Shown: positions 34,941 through 44,033, counted from the stretch's first letter. The stretch is DNA of 64,000 bases from Collinsella sp. TF05-9AC (GCF_003438495.1 NZ_QSSH01000004.1:1-64000), one strand, 5' to 3'. Notes: generated by a model from the sequence alone, not told the origin. Made by a program: numbers and translations.

Positions 34941-34974
34941 ATGATTTTTCTGGGACGGGGATAAAATAATCATT
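34940..34974. repeat. Left copy of inverted REP-like repeat flanking the RAYT gene
   Basis: A 35-bp unit bounded by AATGATT and AATCATT with the core GGGACGGGGAT. It is an inverted copy of 35826-35860 with a few mismatches. Each unit is itself an imperfect palindrome at its ends. Confidence 0.85.
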
Positions 34975-34984
34975 GCTACCGTTT

Positions 34985-35026
34985 GCCGAACCGCTCACCT
35001 TTGTTGGGCGGTTCGGCCTTTTTCTT
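34985..35026 (+). terminator. Intrinsic terminator of the rplU-rsfS operon
   Basis: GCCGAACCGC pairs with GCGGTTCGGC, followed by CTTTTTCTT. It lies after the left REP-like repeat, between it and the transposase gene. Confidence 0.9.
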
Positions 35027-35077
35027 CCTTTCCTTTTGTATGCTGTGACTACTGCATCCTTGGAAGGGAGAGTTTCG

Positions 35078-35818
35078 ATGACTCGTGTTGCCCGTGCGTT
35101 GTCCGAACTCGGCCATTATCACGTCATGCTCAAGGGCTGTGCTGGCCAGCTGATCTTCGAAGACGATGACGATCGCCTTTATTTTCTCAATCTATTGAAC
35201 AGACGATTTACGTCCGCTCATATTCGTCTTCTTGCCTGGTGCCTCATGGACAATCATGTTCACCTGCTATTTGATGATCTCGATTATCAGATGAGCGTTG
35301 CTATGCATGCGATTGATACGGCATATGCGAAACACTTCAATCAAAAAACCGGCCGCCGCGGACCGGTGTTCCAGGAACGATTCAAGAGTGTGATCATTTC
35401 TGACGACAAACAGCTGCTCCGTTGCGTCCGATACATACACGACAATCCTGCAAAAGCAGGTATTTCTTCTGCTCCTCTGTATCGCTGGAGCAGCTTCCAT
35501 GAGTATTTCTCTCATCCCGAAATTTGTGATTGTGAAGGTATTCTCAATCTGTTTGGGGGTACGGAAGCGTTTTATCTTTCGAGTACCGACGGCAAGCCTA
35601 ATCCCTATTTTATGCCCGAAGGTAAGCATATCTCCGATATGGATGCGCTGGAAGTTGCCCGGGCTCTTTTGGCTCCGCATGAGCCTTATCAGCTTAAAAC
35701 TTTGCCGAAATCAGAGCGAAATCGTCTTCTGGCAGTGTTGAGGCATCGGGGGTTTACGATTGACCAGATTTCGCGTCTGACGGGAATTGGGACCAATATC
35801 ATTCAAAGGGCGAAATGA
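35078..35818 (+). mobile_element. REP-associated tyrosine transposase (RAYT, Y1_Tnp family)
   Basis: A 246-residue coding region related to IS200/IS605 TnpA. It has YHVMLKG near the start, the HUH histidine pair in CLMDNHVHLLF, GRRGPVFQERFKS, and YIHDNPAKAGI with the expected catalytic tyrosine. After the catalytic domain, a C-terminal region of about 100 residues ends in a helix-turn-helix-like stretch (GFTIDQISRLTGIGTNIIQRA). ATG 35078 has AGGGAG upstream. The codon use is AT-richer than in neighbouring genes. Inverted 35-bp palindromic repeats flank it, as for RAYTs with their REP elements. It is intact; no target duplication was seen. Confidence 0.9.
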
Positions 35819-35825
35819 CGCTCCA

Positions 35826-35860
35826 AATGATTAAAAAATCCCCGTCCTAGAATAATCATT
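35826..35860. repeat. Right copy of inverted REP-like repeat flanking the RAYT gene
   Basis: AATGATT, core ATCCCCGTCC, AATCATT. Its reverse complement matches the left copy at 34940-34974 over nearly the full length. It begins 7 nt after the transposase stop. Confidence 0.85.
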
Positions 35861-35895
35861 CGCAGCTGCCCGGCTTTCTTTTTGTCCAAAGGCGG

Positions 35896-37149
35896 TTAAT
35901 CGTTGAAGCGGGATTGGCGGCCGAAGGATAGGGCGGTGTCGCCGAATTTGTCTCGGACGGCGTCGATGGCGACCGAGAGGTCGCGACGGTCGCTGGATTG
36001 GGCTCCGCGGTCGTCGACTTCGCAGAACAGGTCGGTCTGGATGCCGCCCTGATGGTCGAAGTCGCTCATGCCGATGCCCGCCAGGCGCACATGCATGCCT
36101 TCCTGCCAGATGTTGTCGAGCAGCTCGAGCGCCACCGCTACAAAGATGTTCTCATCGTCGGTCGGATGCGTCAGCCGGCGCTGTGCCGTACGCCCGCTGC
36201 CATACGAATACTTAAGCTTGAGCGTTACCGTGGCACCCGTCAGCCCCTGACGGCGCAGACGGCGTCCCACTGACTCTCCCAACAGCGCAATCGCCGCTTC
36301 GATGTCCCCGCGCTCAGTCAAATCTTTCGCAAAGGTGCGTTCATTGCTGACCGACTTGACCTCGCGCTCTTCATCGAGACTTGTGACTTCGGAGATTTCG
36401 AGCCCCAGCGCACGTTGGCGCATGCGTTCGCCGTTGACGCCAAAAATAGAGGCCAAGGTGGATTCCGGTGCGCGTGACAGCTCGCCAAGCGTGTAGATGC
36501 GCATGCGGCGCAGCCGTTCCTCGGCCGAGCGTCCGATGCCGCTCATAGCAGATACCGGCAGCGCGGCCAAAAAGCGCTGCTCGGTTCCAGGGCGCACGAT
36601 GGTCAGCCCAAACGGCTTGTCCCGCTCGCTTGCGATTTTTGCGACCGTCTTGTTGCAGCCCACGCCAATGGAGCAGGTCACCCCCAGCGCTGCCACGCGA
36701 TCGCTGATGCGCTGCGCAACCAGCAGCGGGTCTTCGGGCGCAAAGCGACCCGGTGTGATATCGATAAAGGCTTCGTCGATGGATACGCGTTCAACGCGCG
36801 GGGTCTCGTCGGCGAGAATCGCCATGACCTGCGCGCTCACCTCGTGGTAGCGATCAAAGTGCCCGTGCGTCCAAATGGCTTGCGGGCACAGGCGCCGCGC
36901 CTCGGCCGAGGCCATGGCAGAGTGCACGCCAAAGCGACGCGCCTCATACGAACACGTGGACACGACGCCACGCGAATCGGCGTCTCCGCCCACGATGAGC
37001 GGCTTTCCGCGCCATTCGGGATGATCGAGCATTTCCACGCTCGCAAAAAACGCATCAAGGTCCATCAGGCCCACCGCCGGACCCGTCCAGGGAGGCGGCG
37101 TGACGCCCATGGCATCCTCATAACCGTATGTATGTTCGCGTCTTTCCAT
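35896..37149 (-). CDS. dinB: DNA polymerase IV (Y family)
   Basis: A 417-residue translesion polymerase. GLMDLDAFFASVEMLDHPEW holds the first catalytic aspartates, VSTCSYEARRFGVHSAM the nucleotide-binding region, and RVSIDEAFIDIT the second acidic motif; GVGCNKTVAKIAS follows. The C-terminal little-finger domain is complete, but no obvious beta-clamp motif is recognised at the end. No ribosome-binding site precedes the ATG; a TATACT lies six bases upstream, suggesting a leaderless transcript. It stands alone between the RAYT locus and rpsP. Confidence 0.94.
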   Translation of the reverse strand: MERREHTYGYEDAMGVTPPPWTGPAVGLMDLDAFFASVEMLDHPEWRGKPLIVGGDADSRGVVSTCSYEARRFGVHSAMASAEARRLCPQAIWTHGHFDRYHEVSAQVMAILADETPRVERVSIDEAFIDITPGRFAPEDPLLVAQRISDRVAALGVTCSIGVGCNKTVAKIASERDKPFGLTIVRPGTEQRFLAALPVSAMSGIGRSAEERLRRMRIYTLGELSRAPESTLASIFGVNGERMRQRALGLEISEVTSLDEEREVKSVSNERTFAKDLTERGDIEAAIALLGESVGRRLRRQGLTGATVTLKLKYSYGSGRTAQRRLTHPTDDENIFVAVALELLDNIWQEGMHVRLAGIGMSDFDHQGGIQTDLFCEVDDRGAQSSDRRDLSVAIDAVRDKFGDTALSFGRQSRFND

Positions 37150-37155
37150 GTCATG

Positions 37156-37161
37156 AGTATA
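37156..37161 (-). promoter_or_regulatory. Candidate -10 element for dinB (leaderless)
   Basis: TATACT on the minus strand ends six bases before the dinB ATG. The -35 region has no clear hexamer. No LexA box was recognised. Confidence 0.4.
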
Positions 37162-37265
37162 CCGCGCAGCTCATGTGGGGTGCGTGTATGTGCTTGCAAA
37201 TCCCGAATTCTTGTCTAAGATATGGATTTGCCCTCGACTACACCGAAGAAGTTGGTCTCACGGAC

Positions 37266-37294
37266 TTCACCTGCCCGCGTCGATGGCGTATTAT
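37266..37294 (+). promoter_or_regulatory. Promoter of the rpsP operon
   Basis: TTCACC and TATTAT are 17 bp apart. The leader then carries a small GCAGC/GCTGC hairpin before the Shine-Dalgarno of rpsP. Confidence 0.6.
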
Positions 37295-37350
37295 GTTCAA
37301 CTGTTTGTTTGTAGTTGCAGCCTAAAGCTGCTTGGTTGGAGGAGTTTCCT

Positions 37351-37692
37351 TTGGCAGTCAAGATTCGCCTTGCTCGTCACGGCGCTAAGAAGCGTCCGTA
37401 CTACCGTGTCGTCGTCGCCGATTCCCGCGCCCCGCGTGACGGTCGTATCATCGAGGAGGTTGGCCGCTACAACCCGATGACCGCCCCCAAGACCATCAAC
37501 CTCGACCTCGAGAAGATCGCCGACTGGCAGTCAAAGGGCGCTCAGCTCACCGACGCCGTCGCCGCTCTGGTCAAGGCCGCCAACGAGGGCGAGAAGACCG
37601 AGACCGTCGTCAAGAAGTCCAAGAAGCAGCTCGCCAAAGAGGCCGAGGCCGCTAAGGCTGCCGCTGAGGCCGCTGAGGGTGCCGAGGAGTAA
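37351..37692 (+). CDS. rpsP: 30S ribosomal protein S16
   Basis: 113 residues; the start [20 protein letters not shown] is the family N-terminus, with TTG as start codon and GGAGG upstream. [18 protein letters not shown] follows. A Lys/Ala/Glu-rich tail of about 35 residues extends the C-terminus. It opens the operon rpsP-khpA-rimM-trmD-lepB. Confidence 0.96.
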   Translation: MAVKIRLARHGAKKRPYYRVVVADSRAPRDGRIIEEVGRYNPMTAPKTINLDLEKIADWQSKGAQLTDAVAALVKAANEGEKTETVVKKSKKQLAKEAEAAKAAAEAAEGAEE

Positions 37693-37695
37693 ATC

Positions 37696-37980
37696 GTGCC
37701 TGAGGTTGACGCTGCACAGCTCGAGGGTGAGGCAATGCTCTCAGATCGCATCGCCGATCTCGTCGAATATCTCGTTGTTCAGATCGTCGACGACCCGGAT
37801 TCCGTGAGCCTTGAGGTCATCGATGGTGACGACGCCTCTACGATTGAGGTTTCGGTCGCCGAGGATGATGTCGCTAAGGTCATCGGCCGTCGTGGCCGTA
37901 CCATCAAGGCCATTCGCACGCTCGCCCGTGCACTGGCCGCTCGCCTCGACACTGCTGTCGAGGTAGAGGTTCTGGGCTAG
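37696..37980 (+). CDS. khpA: KH-domain RNA-binding protein KhpA
   Basis: 94 residues from GTG, or 81 from an internal ATG at 37735. The KH motif is VIGRRGRTIKAIRTLARA (GxxG = GRRG). GAGGAG inside the end of rpsP favours the GTG. KhpA binds structured RNAs together with KhpB/Jag in other Gram-positives. It lies between rpsP and rimM in the usual order. Confidence 0.92.
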   Translation: MPEVDAAQLEGEAMLSDRIADLVEYLVVQIVDDPDSVSLEVIDGDDASTIEVSVAEDDVAKVIGRRGRTIKAIRTLARALAARLDTAVEVEVLG

Positions 37981-37984
37981 GACC

Positions 37985-38506
37985 TTGAGGTCCCAGTACA
38001 AAAACATCGCCCGTGTGGTCAAGCCGCACGGAAGGAAGGGGGAGGTCCTCGCGCAGCCGCTGCGGGGGCTTCCTTCTGTATTAGAGCCGGGTATGCGCGT
38101 CGCCCTGACGCCGCCGGCGCTCAAGCGCGACCGCTTTTGCACGGTCGTGTCCGTCACCGATACGGGCGATGGCGATCTGGTCTCGTTTGAGGGCATTGAC
38201 GACTTGACGGCCGCCGAGGGCATCACGGGATGCTACGTGCTGGCAAATCGTGACGACTTTGAGCTCGATTCGCTCGACGCTGCCTATACCGACCTGATGG
38301 GTCGCGAGGTGGTCGACGAGCGCTTCGGTTCGCTCGGTACGATCGTCGAGATCATGTCGACGCCCGCCAACGATGTTTGGGTTGTCGAGGGTGATCGGTA
38401 CGGCGAGGTGCTGATTCCCGTGATCGAGCAGGTCGTGCTCGATCTTCCCGACACAGGAACATTTTCCGTCCACGTTATGGACGGCCTGATCGATATGGAC
38501 AAGTAG
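37985..38506 (+). CDS. rimM: Ribosome maturation factor RimM
   Basis: A 173-residue protein helping 16S rRNA processing. NIARVVKPHGRKGEVLAQPL is the family start; the PRC-barrel second domain contains VWVVEGDRYGEVLIPVIEQVV. The start is TTG with only a weak Shine-Dalgarno, so translation may depend on coupling to khpA four bases upstream. Confidence 0.92.
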   Translation: MRSQYKNIARVVKPHGRKGEVLAQPLRGLPSVLEPGMRVALTPPALKRDRFCTVVSVTDTGDGDLVSFEGIDDLTAAEGITGCYVLANRDDFELDSLDAAYTDLMGREVVDERFGSLGTIVEIMSTPANDVWVVEGDRYGEVLIPVIEQVVLDLPDTGTFSVHVMDGLIDMDK

Positions 38507-38516
38507 GGAGGACAAC

Positions 38517-39275
38517 ATGCTGATCGAGACCCTTTCGGTCTTTCCCGAGATGTTTGAGCCCGTCATGTCCACATCGATCTTGGGCCGCGCCCGCAAGGCC
38601 GGCCTTTTTGATTTTAAGGCGTATAACCTGCGCGACTGGACGCACGACCGCCATCGTACCGTCGATGACGAGCCGTACGGCGGCGGGCAGGGCATGCTCA
38701 TGAAGGTCGAGCCTATCGCCGAGGCCATCGAGGCCATTAGCGCAGAGGGTCCCAAGCCCACTGTGGTGTTCTTTACCCCCTGTGGCGAGCCCTTTACGCA
38801 GCATGTGGCCGAGCGCCTGCTCAAAAGTGAGCGCCTGCTGTTTGTGTGCAGTCGCTACGAGGGCGTCGACGAGCGCGCGTATGCGTATGCCGATGAGCGT
38901 CTGTCGATCGGCGACTACGTGCTTACGGGCGGCGAGCTTCCCGCTATGGTCGTTGCCGATGCCGTCGTACGCCTGATTCCCGGCGCCCTGGGCGACGAGA
39001 TGAGCAACGTCGACGAGTCGTTCTCGACCGCCGAGGACGGAGGACTGCTCGAGTACGCGCAGTACACCCGTCCTGCCGAGTTCAACGGCGAGGGCGTGCC
39101 GCCGGTGCTCGTGAGTGGCGATCATGCCAAGGTCGATGCCTGGCGTCGCAAGAACGCCATCGAGCGCACCTGCCGCTGGCGTCCCGATCTGATCGAGACG
39201 GCGCGCCTTACGCCCCAGGAGCGCGCTTACGCGCAGGAGATTTTGGACGCTGCGTATTCGCAGAGCGAGGAGTGA
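38517..39275 (+). CDS. trmD: tRNA (guanine-N1)-methyltransferase
   Basis: A 252-residue SPOUT-class enzyme that methylates G37. Motifs: PYGGGQGMLMK, SRYEGVDERA and the knotted-fold segment RLSIGDYVLTGGELPA. GGGAGG precedes the ATG. Its stop overlaps the start region of lepB. Confidence 0.96.
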   Translation: MLIETLSVFPEMFEPVMSTSILGRARKAGLFDFKAYNLRDWTHDRHRTVDDEPYGGGQGMLMKVEPIAEAIEAISAEGPKPTVVFFTPCGEPFTQHVAERLLKSERLLFVCSRYEGVDERAYAYADERLSIGDYVLTGGELPAMVVADAVVRLIPGALGDEMSNVDESFSTAEDGGLLEYAQYTRPAEFNGEGVPPVLVSGDHAKVDAWRRKNAIERTCRWRPDLIETARLTPQERAYAQEILDAAYSQSEE

Positions 39276-39277
39276 GA

Positions 39278-39841
39278 ATGGTTCCATCGCAGCATTCCGC
39301 GTTGAGGGGCGCTTTTGAGTGGATCGCGGTCATCGCGATCGCGCTCGTGGCCACCTTCTTGATTCGCTCGTTTGTGGTCGAGCCCTTTGTGGTGCCCACC
39401 GGCTCCATGGAGTCCACGATCGAGATTGGCGACCAGATCCTGGCACAAAAGGTGAGCCTCGAGCTCGGTCAGCCCGTCAAGCAGGGTGATATCGTGGTGT
39501 TTCACAACCCCGATGGCACCTCCGAGCATGATGTTCTTGTCAAGCGTGTTATTGCCACGGCCGGCCAGACGGTCGACCTGCAGGATGGCAAGGTGGTCGT
39601 TGACGGCCAAGCGCTCGACGAGGACTATACGACGGGCATGAGCTGGCCACTTTCGGTCCAAGCGCCCGGCGCTCAGGTAAGCTATCCCTACACCGTTCCC
39701 GACGGGTGCGTGTGGGTGATGGGCGACAACCGCGAAAACTCTGCCGACTCACGCTACTTTGGTCCCGTCGATCGCTCTGATTTGATCGCTGTGGCGCTTG
39801 TGCGCTACTGGCCGCTCAACCGCATCGGCGCTATCGACTAA
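39278..39841 (+). CDS. lepB: Signal peptidase I
   Basis: A 187-residue type I signal peptidase with one N-terminal membrane span (WIAVIAIALVATFLI). The catalytic serine is in PTGSMESTI and the lysine in VLVKRVIATAG; GDNRENSADSRYFGPV is the third box. ATG 39278 is taken over GTG 39272 because GAGGAG is then correctly spaced. It cleaves signal peptides of exported proteins. Confidence 0.94.
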   Translation: MVPSQHSALRGAFEWIAVIAIALVATFLIRSFVVEPFVVPTGSMESTIEIGDQILAQKVSLELGQPVKQGDIVVFHNPDGTSEHDVLVKRVIATAGQTVDLQDGKVVVDGQALDEDYTTGMSWPLSVQAPGAQVSYPYTVPDGCVWVMGDNRENSADSRYFGPVDRSDLIAVALVRYWPLNRIGAID

Positions 39842-39900
39842 AAACCGCTATAGTACAGTACCTAACCGTGTAATCGTTTCGACGAGGGGATATTAGAGGC

Positions 39901-40812
39901 ATGAACGCTTCATCGCTTTCCTTCCAAGACATCATCTTGCGTCTCCAGCAGTACTGGGGCGAGCAGGGCTGCGTCATTATGCAGCCCTATGACTCCGAGG
40001 TCGGTGCCGGTACCTTCCATACCGCGACCACGCTGCGCTCGCTCGGTCCCGCCGAGTGGCGCACCTGCTATGCGCAGCCTTGCCGCCGTCCCGCCGACGG
40101 CCGCTACGGCGAGAACCCCAACCGCATGCAGCACTACTATCAGTTCCAGGTGCTCATCAAGCCCTCTCCGGTCAACGCCCAGGAGCTTTACCTGGGGTCT
40201 CTTGCCGCTATCGGTCTGGACCCCAACGACCATGACGTCCGCTTTGTCGAGGACGACTGGGAGAGCCCGACGCTCGGCGCCTGGGGCCTTGGCTGGGAGG
40301 TCTGGCTCAATGGCATGGAGGTCACGCAGTTTACGTACTTCCAGCAGGTGGGCGGCATCGAGGTCGACCCCGTGCCCGTCGAGATCACCTACGGCCTGGA
40401 GCGTATCGCCATGTACGCCCAGGGCGTTAACTCGGTCTACGACCTGGTGTGGAGCTACCTGCCCGACGGCACGCCCATGACCTATGGCGACGTGTTCCTC
40501 GAGAACGAGCGCGAGTTCAGTGCCTATAACTTTGAGGTCGCCAACGTCGAGATGATGCGTCAGAAGTTTGACGACTACGAGGCCGAGTGCCATTCCTGCC
40601 TGGAGCGCAAGCTGCCGCTGCCGGCATATGACTGCGTCATGAAGTGCAGCCACACTTTCAACCTGCTCGATGCTCGCGGCGCCCTGTCCGCGGTCGAGCG
40701 TGCCAACTACATCCTGCGCGTCCGCGCCGTCGCCAAGGCGTGCTGCGAGGCCTACATGGCCGAGGTCGCCGGAGTCAACGAGAATGCCGATCAGGAAGGC
40801 GAGGTGGCGTAA
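39901..40812 (+). CDS. glyQ: Glycyl-tRNA synthetase alpha subunit
   Basis: 303 residues of the class II catalytic subunit of the tetrameric GlyRS. It begins with [20 protein letters not shown] and has [21 protein letters not shown] and [17 protein letters not shown]. glyS follows after three bases. The 59-bp gap upstream contains no T-box. Confidence 0.97.
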   Translation: MNASSLSFQDIILRLQQYWGEQGCVIMQPYDSEVGAGTFHTATTLRSLGPAEWRTCYAQPCRRPADGRYGENPNRMQHYYQFQVLIKPSPVNAQELYLGSLAAIGLDPNDHDVRFVEDDWESPTLGAWGLGWEVWLNGMEVTQFTYFQQVGGIEVDPVPVEITYGLERIAMYAQGVNSVYDLVWSYLPDGTPMTYGDVFLENEREFSAYNFEVANVEMMRQKFDDYEAECHSCLERKLPLPAYDCVMKCSHTFNLLDARGALSAVERANYILRVRAVAKACCEAYMAEVAGVNENADQEGEVA

Positions 40813-40815
40813 GCC

Positions 40816-42912
40816 ATGGCAGACGCTAAGGATTTCCTGTTTGAGATCGGTACGGAAGAAATGCCCTCCGCACCGCTGAACAATGCCGTCAAGCAGCTTG
40901 GCACCATGATCGCCAAGGGTCTCGACGAGGCCGGTCTGGCCCACGGCGAGGTCCGTGTGATCTCGAGCCCGCGCCGCCTGGCTGCGCTCGTTGCCGACGT
41001 CGCCACCGCGACCGACGAGGTTCACGAGGTCAAGCGCGGCCCCGCGGCCAACATCGCCTTCGATGCCGACGGTAACGCCACCAAGGCCGCCCAGGGCTTC
41101 GCCCGCAAGTGCGGTGTGGCTGCCGAGGATCTGGTCCGTCGCGAGGACACCGACGGCCGTGAGTACGTCTTTGCCGAGAAGAACATCCCTTCCGCCCCGG
41201 CCACCCCGATCCTGACGGCCCTGTGCGAGAAGACTATCGCTGGCCTGCAGTGGCCCAACTACCGCTCTCAGCGCTGGGGTCACGAGCATGCGACCTTTGT
41301 TCGTCCGGTCCGCTGGATCTGCTGCCTTCTGGGCGAGGACGTTGTGCCCGTGTCGTTTGCCGACGTGACGAGTGGCAACACCACGCGTGGTCATCGCGTG
41401 CTTGGCCCTGGCGACCATGTGGTTGCCAGCCCCGCCGTCTACGAGCAGGTGCTCGAGGACGCCGGTGTGCTTTCTGCCGAGCGTCGTCGTGAGGCCATCC
41501 TCGCCGGTATCGCCGAGGTCGAGGCTGCCCGTCCCGGCTGCCATGTCGATACGCCCAAGAAGGTCTTTGAGGAGGTCATTAACCTCTGCGAGTGGCCGAC
41601 GGTGCTCGTCGGTACCTTCGATGAGGAGTTTCTCAAGGTCCCGCACGAGATTATCTGCGAGTCCATGCTCACCAACCAGCGCTACTTCCCGATCTATGAC
41701 GGCGAGGGCAAGCTCACGCGTGAGTTCGTGGTCGTTTCCAACAGCAAGCCCGAGAATGCCGAGCGCGTGATTGACGGCAACGAGCGCGTCGTGCGCGCCC
41801 GTCTGGACGACGCCAAGTTCTTCTACGAGGAGGACCTGAAGATCTCCCTCGACGAGTTCCGCGAGCGTCTGGCCAAGGTCGCCTTCCAGGAGAAGCTCGG
41901 TAGCGTGCTCGCCAAGTCCGAGCGCATTGAGCAACTCGCGCTTGCCATCGCTCGCGAGGCCCATCTGGGCGCCCACCTGGCCGCCGACGCTGCTCGCGCC
42001 GCGCACCTGTGCAAGGCCGACCTGGTGTCTAACGCCGTCGTCGAGTTCACGAGCCAGCAGGGCGTGATGGGCGGTTATTACGCGACCGCGATGGGGGAGA
42101 ACGACGAGGTCGCCCACGCCATTCGCGATCACTATCGTCCCCGCTTTGCCGGTGACGAGCTGCCCGAGGGCACCGCTGGCTGCATCGTGGCCTGTGCCGA
42201 CAAGCTCGATACCATTGCCGGTATCTTTGCCATCGGCGAGCCCCCGACCGGCTCCTCCGACCCCTATGCGCTGCGTCGTGCCGCTATCGGCATCATCAAC
42301 ATCCTGCGCGACCGTCTGCCGATCGACCCCACGTCGCTTATCGACTTCGCCCTCGAGCTCTATGGCGAGCAGGGCATTGAGTTCGACGCCGCCGAGGTCG
42401 CCCAGCAGGTTCGTGACTTCTTCCATGGCCGCCTGGTGAGCATGGCCCGCGACGAAAAGATCCCGGCCGATACCGTTGCCGCCGTCTCCGCGGTGCACAT
42501 CATCGCTCCGTCCGTCTTCTTCGCCCGCTGCGCCGCCCTCGACGAGGCCCGCAAGAACGACGCCGAGACGTTCGACAACCTTGCGACCGCCTATGCTCGC
42601 GCCGCGCATATCTCCAAGCCCGAGCTGGGCGTGGAGTACGACCGCAGCCTGATGGGCGAGGTCGAGCTTGCGCTCGCCGACGCCTCCGAGGCTGCTCAGA
42701 CCGCTGTCGATGCCGCCCTTGCTACCGAGGATTATCCGGCCGCATTTGCTGCCCTCGCCGCCCTGCGCGCGCCCATCGACCGTTTCTTCGACGAGGTCAT
42801 GGTCATGGACAAGGACGAGCAGCTCCGCGATAATCGCCTTAAGCTGCTCAACCGCTTCGAGGCCGTTTTCTCCGGCATCGCCAACATCGGTGAGCTTGCT
42901 CGTAAAAAGTAA
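40816..42912 (+). CDS. glyS: Glycyl-tRNA synthetase beta subunit
   Basis: 698 residues; begins FLFEIGTEEMPSAPL, typical of GlyS, and contains RWGHEHATFVRPVRWI and the HD-like LCKADLVSNAVVEFTSQQGVMGGYYA region, plus the C-terminal anticodon-binding part. It forms the alpha2-beta2 enzyme with GlyQ. Confidence 0.97.
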   Translation: MADAKDFLFEIGTEEMPSAPLNNAVKQLGTMIAKGLDEAGLAHGEVRVISSPRRLAALVADVATATDEVHEVKRGPAANIAFDADGNATKAAQGFARKCGVAAEDLVRREDTDGREYVFAEKNIPSAPATPILTALCEKTIAGLQWPNYRSQRWGHEHATFVRPVRWICCLLGEDVVPVSFADVTSGNTTRGHRVLGPGDHVVASPAVYEQVLEDAGVLSAERRREAILAGIAEVEAARPGCHVDTPKKVFEEVINLCEWPTVLVGTFDEEFLKVPHEIICESMLTNQRYFPIYDGEGKLTREFVVVSNSKPENAERVIDGNERVVRARLDDAKFFYEEDLKISLDEFRERLAKVAFQEKLGSVLAKSERIEQLALAIAREAHLGAHLAADAARAAHLCKADLVSNAVVEFTSQQGVMGGYYATAMGENDEVAHAIRDHYRPRFAGDELPEGTAGCIVACADKLDTIAGIFAIGEPPTGSSDPYALRRAAIGIINILRDRLPIDPTSLIDFALELYGEQGIEFDAAEVAQQVRDFFHGRLVSMARDEKIPADTVAAVSAVHIIAPSVFFARCAALDEARKNDAETFDNLATAYARAAHISKPELGVEYDRSLMGEVELALADASEAAQTAVDAALATEDYPAAFAALAALRAPIDRFFDEVMVMDKDEQLRDNRLKLLNRFEAVFSGIANIGELARKK

Positions 42913-42919
42913 GCCAGCC

Positions 42920-42933
42920 TGCGCGTAAGCGCA
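42920..42933 (+). promoter_or_regulatory. GUAA-loop hairpin before the PPDK regulator gene (copy 1)
   Basis: TGCGCGTAAGCGCA folds into a 5-bp stem with a GUAA (GNRA-type) loop directly before the AAAGGAG of the PPDK regulatory protein gene. The identical 14-mer recurs at 44034-44047 before ppdK. Confidence 0.55.
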
Positions 42934-42946
42934 AAAGGAGCCCCGC

Positions 42947-43813
42947 ATGGATTGCCCGGTCACCGCTCGTCCCACCGTTATCGTTATCTCCGACTCGCTC
43001 GGTGATACCGCTTGTGAGGTGGTGCTTGCGGCGTCCGGGCAATTTGATGAAGGGGCTTTTCGTTTGTTGCGCCTGCCCAAGGTGACCTCGGTGGAGCAGG
43101 TGGAGTCGTTTGTGGGCCCGCGCGTCGATGCCGACCATCGCGATATTGCCGTGTTTCACACCATTGTCGATCCGGCGCTTCGCGCCCGCGTGCTCGATTA
43201 CCTGGGCATGCTGCATATCCGTTCGGTCGACCTGATCGGTCCGACGCTCGCCGTGCTATCGTCGCTCATCGGTGTGCCGCCCAAAGGCGTCGCGGGCGTG
43301 ATTCACAGGACCGATGACCGCTATTTCCATCGTATCGAGGCCATGGAATATTTCGTTGAGCACGATGACGGGCGCGGTTGCGACGATTTGTCGGGTGCCG
43401 ATATCGTGCTGCTGGGCGTATCGCGCACGTCCAAGACGCCGCTGTCGATGTATCTGGCTTATCAGGGCTACAAGGTTGCCAATGTTCCGTTGGCCCATGG
43501 CATGGAGCCGCCGAAGTCGATTTACGAGGTCGACCCGATGCGCCTGTTCGGCCTGATTTCGACCGTCGATGTGATTTCCGAAATTCGCGATAGCCGCTTG
43601 GGCGATGACTACGCTCGTGCCGTTGCCGGCTCCTATGCCGAGCCCGAGAGCGTGCGCAGCGAGCTTGAGGAAGCTCGTGCCCTCATGAAACGCCTAGGCT
43701 GCTTTGTGGTGCGTACCGACGGCAAGGCCATCGAGGAAAGCGCTGCCGAGATCATTAGCCACTTGGAGGAAATCCAAGAAGCTCGCGCCCGCCGAGCCAC
43801 CAGCCGCGCCTAA
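42947..43813 (+). CDS. Pyruvate, phosphate dikinase regulatory protein (DUF299)
   Basis: A 288-residue bifunctional kinase/phosphorylase that inactivates PPDK by ADP-dependent phosphorylation of the threonine near its catalytic histidine, and reverses this with phosphate. Seen: VIVISDSLGDTACEVV at the start, the P-loop-like GVSRTSKTPLSMYLA, and PTLAVLSSLIGVPPKG. Its target gene follows downstream after 250 bp. AAAGGAG precedes the ATG. It might act on PEP synthase in other lineages, but here PPDK is adjacent. Confidence 0.93.
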   Translation: MDCPVTARPTVIVISDSLGDTACEVVLAASGQFDEGAFRLLRLPKVTSVEQVESFVGPRVDADHRDIAVFHTIVDPALRARVLDYLGMLHIRSVDLIGPTLAVLSSLIGVPPKGVAGVIHRTDDRYFHRIEAMEYFVEHDDGRGCDDLSGADIVLLGVSRTSKTPLSMYLAYQGYKVANVPLAHGMEPPKSIYEVDPMRLFGLISTVDVISEIRDSRLGDDYARAVAGSYAEPESVRSELEEARALMKRLGCFVVRTDGKAIEESAAEIISHLEEIQEARARRATSRA

Positions 43814-43903
43814 TATTAGTAGCATTTTGATAAAGCGATTTAGCAAAAACATCGCATCTGACCTGCTTTTTTATTGTAGTGGTATCTTCATAAGGTAACC
43901 AAC

Positions 43904-43941
43904 TTTACCTACCGTTTACCGCCAGTTTTAGCACGTTTACC
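43904..43941 (+). promoter_or_regulatory. Phased TTTACC repeats upstream of ppdK
   Basis: TTTACC occurs at 43904, 43915 and 43936, that is at 11- and 21-bp spacing, or one and two helical turns. It lies in the 250-bp gap before ppdK and could be an array of regulator sites. No clear promoter hexamers could be fixed nearby. Confidence 0.35.
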
Positions 43942-44033
43942 AAACCGCGTATCCTCTGCTCAAGCCCGTTCAAATCCGGCCGTATAGTTCCCTCACGGCC
44001 CGCATCCGGCGGGTCGATTCGTTACCACGGTCG

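Noticed and set aside
37120-37150. Possible LexA box at the dinB start (CGAAC ... GGTT)
   Set aside because: The half-site spacing does not match either the Gram-positive or actinobacterial LexA consensus.
39842-39900. T-box or other tRNA-sensing leader before glyQ
   Set aside because: The gap is only 59 bp and has no T-box sequence; the same holds for proS, which starts directly after ispG.
39910-43080. A 1056-codon open frame on the minus strand, antisense to glyQ, glyS and the PPDK regulator gene
   Set aside because: It mirrors the codon bias of the real genes on the opposite strand, has low-complexity composition and no recognisable domain.
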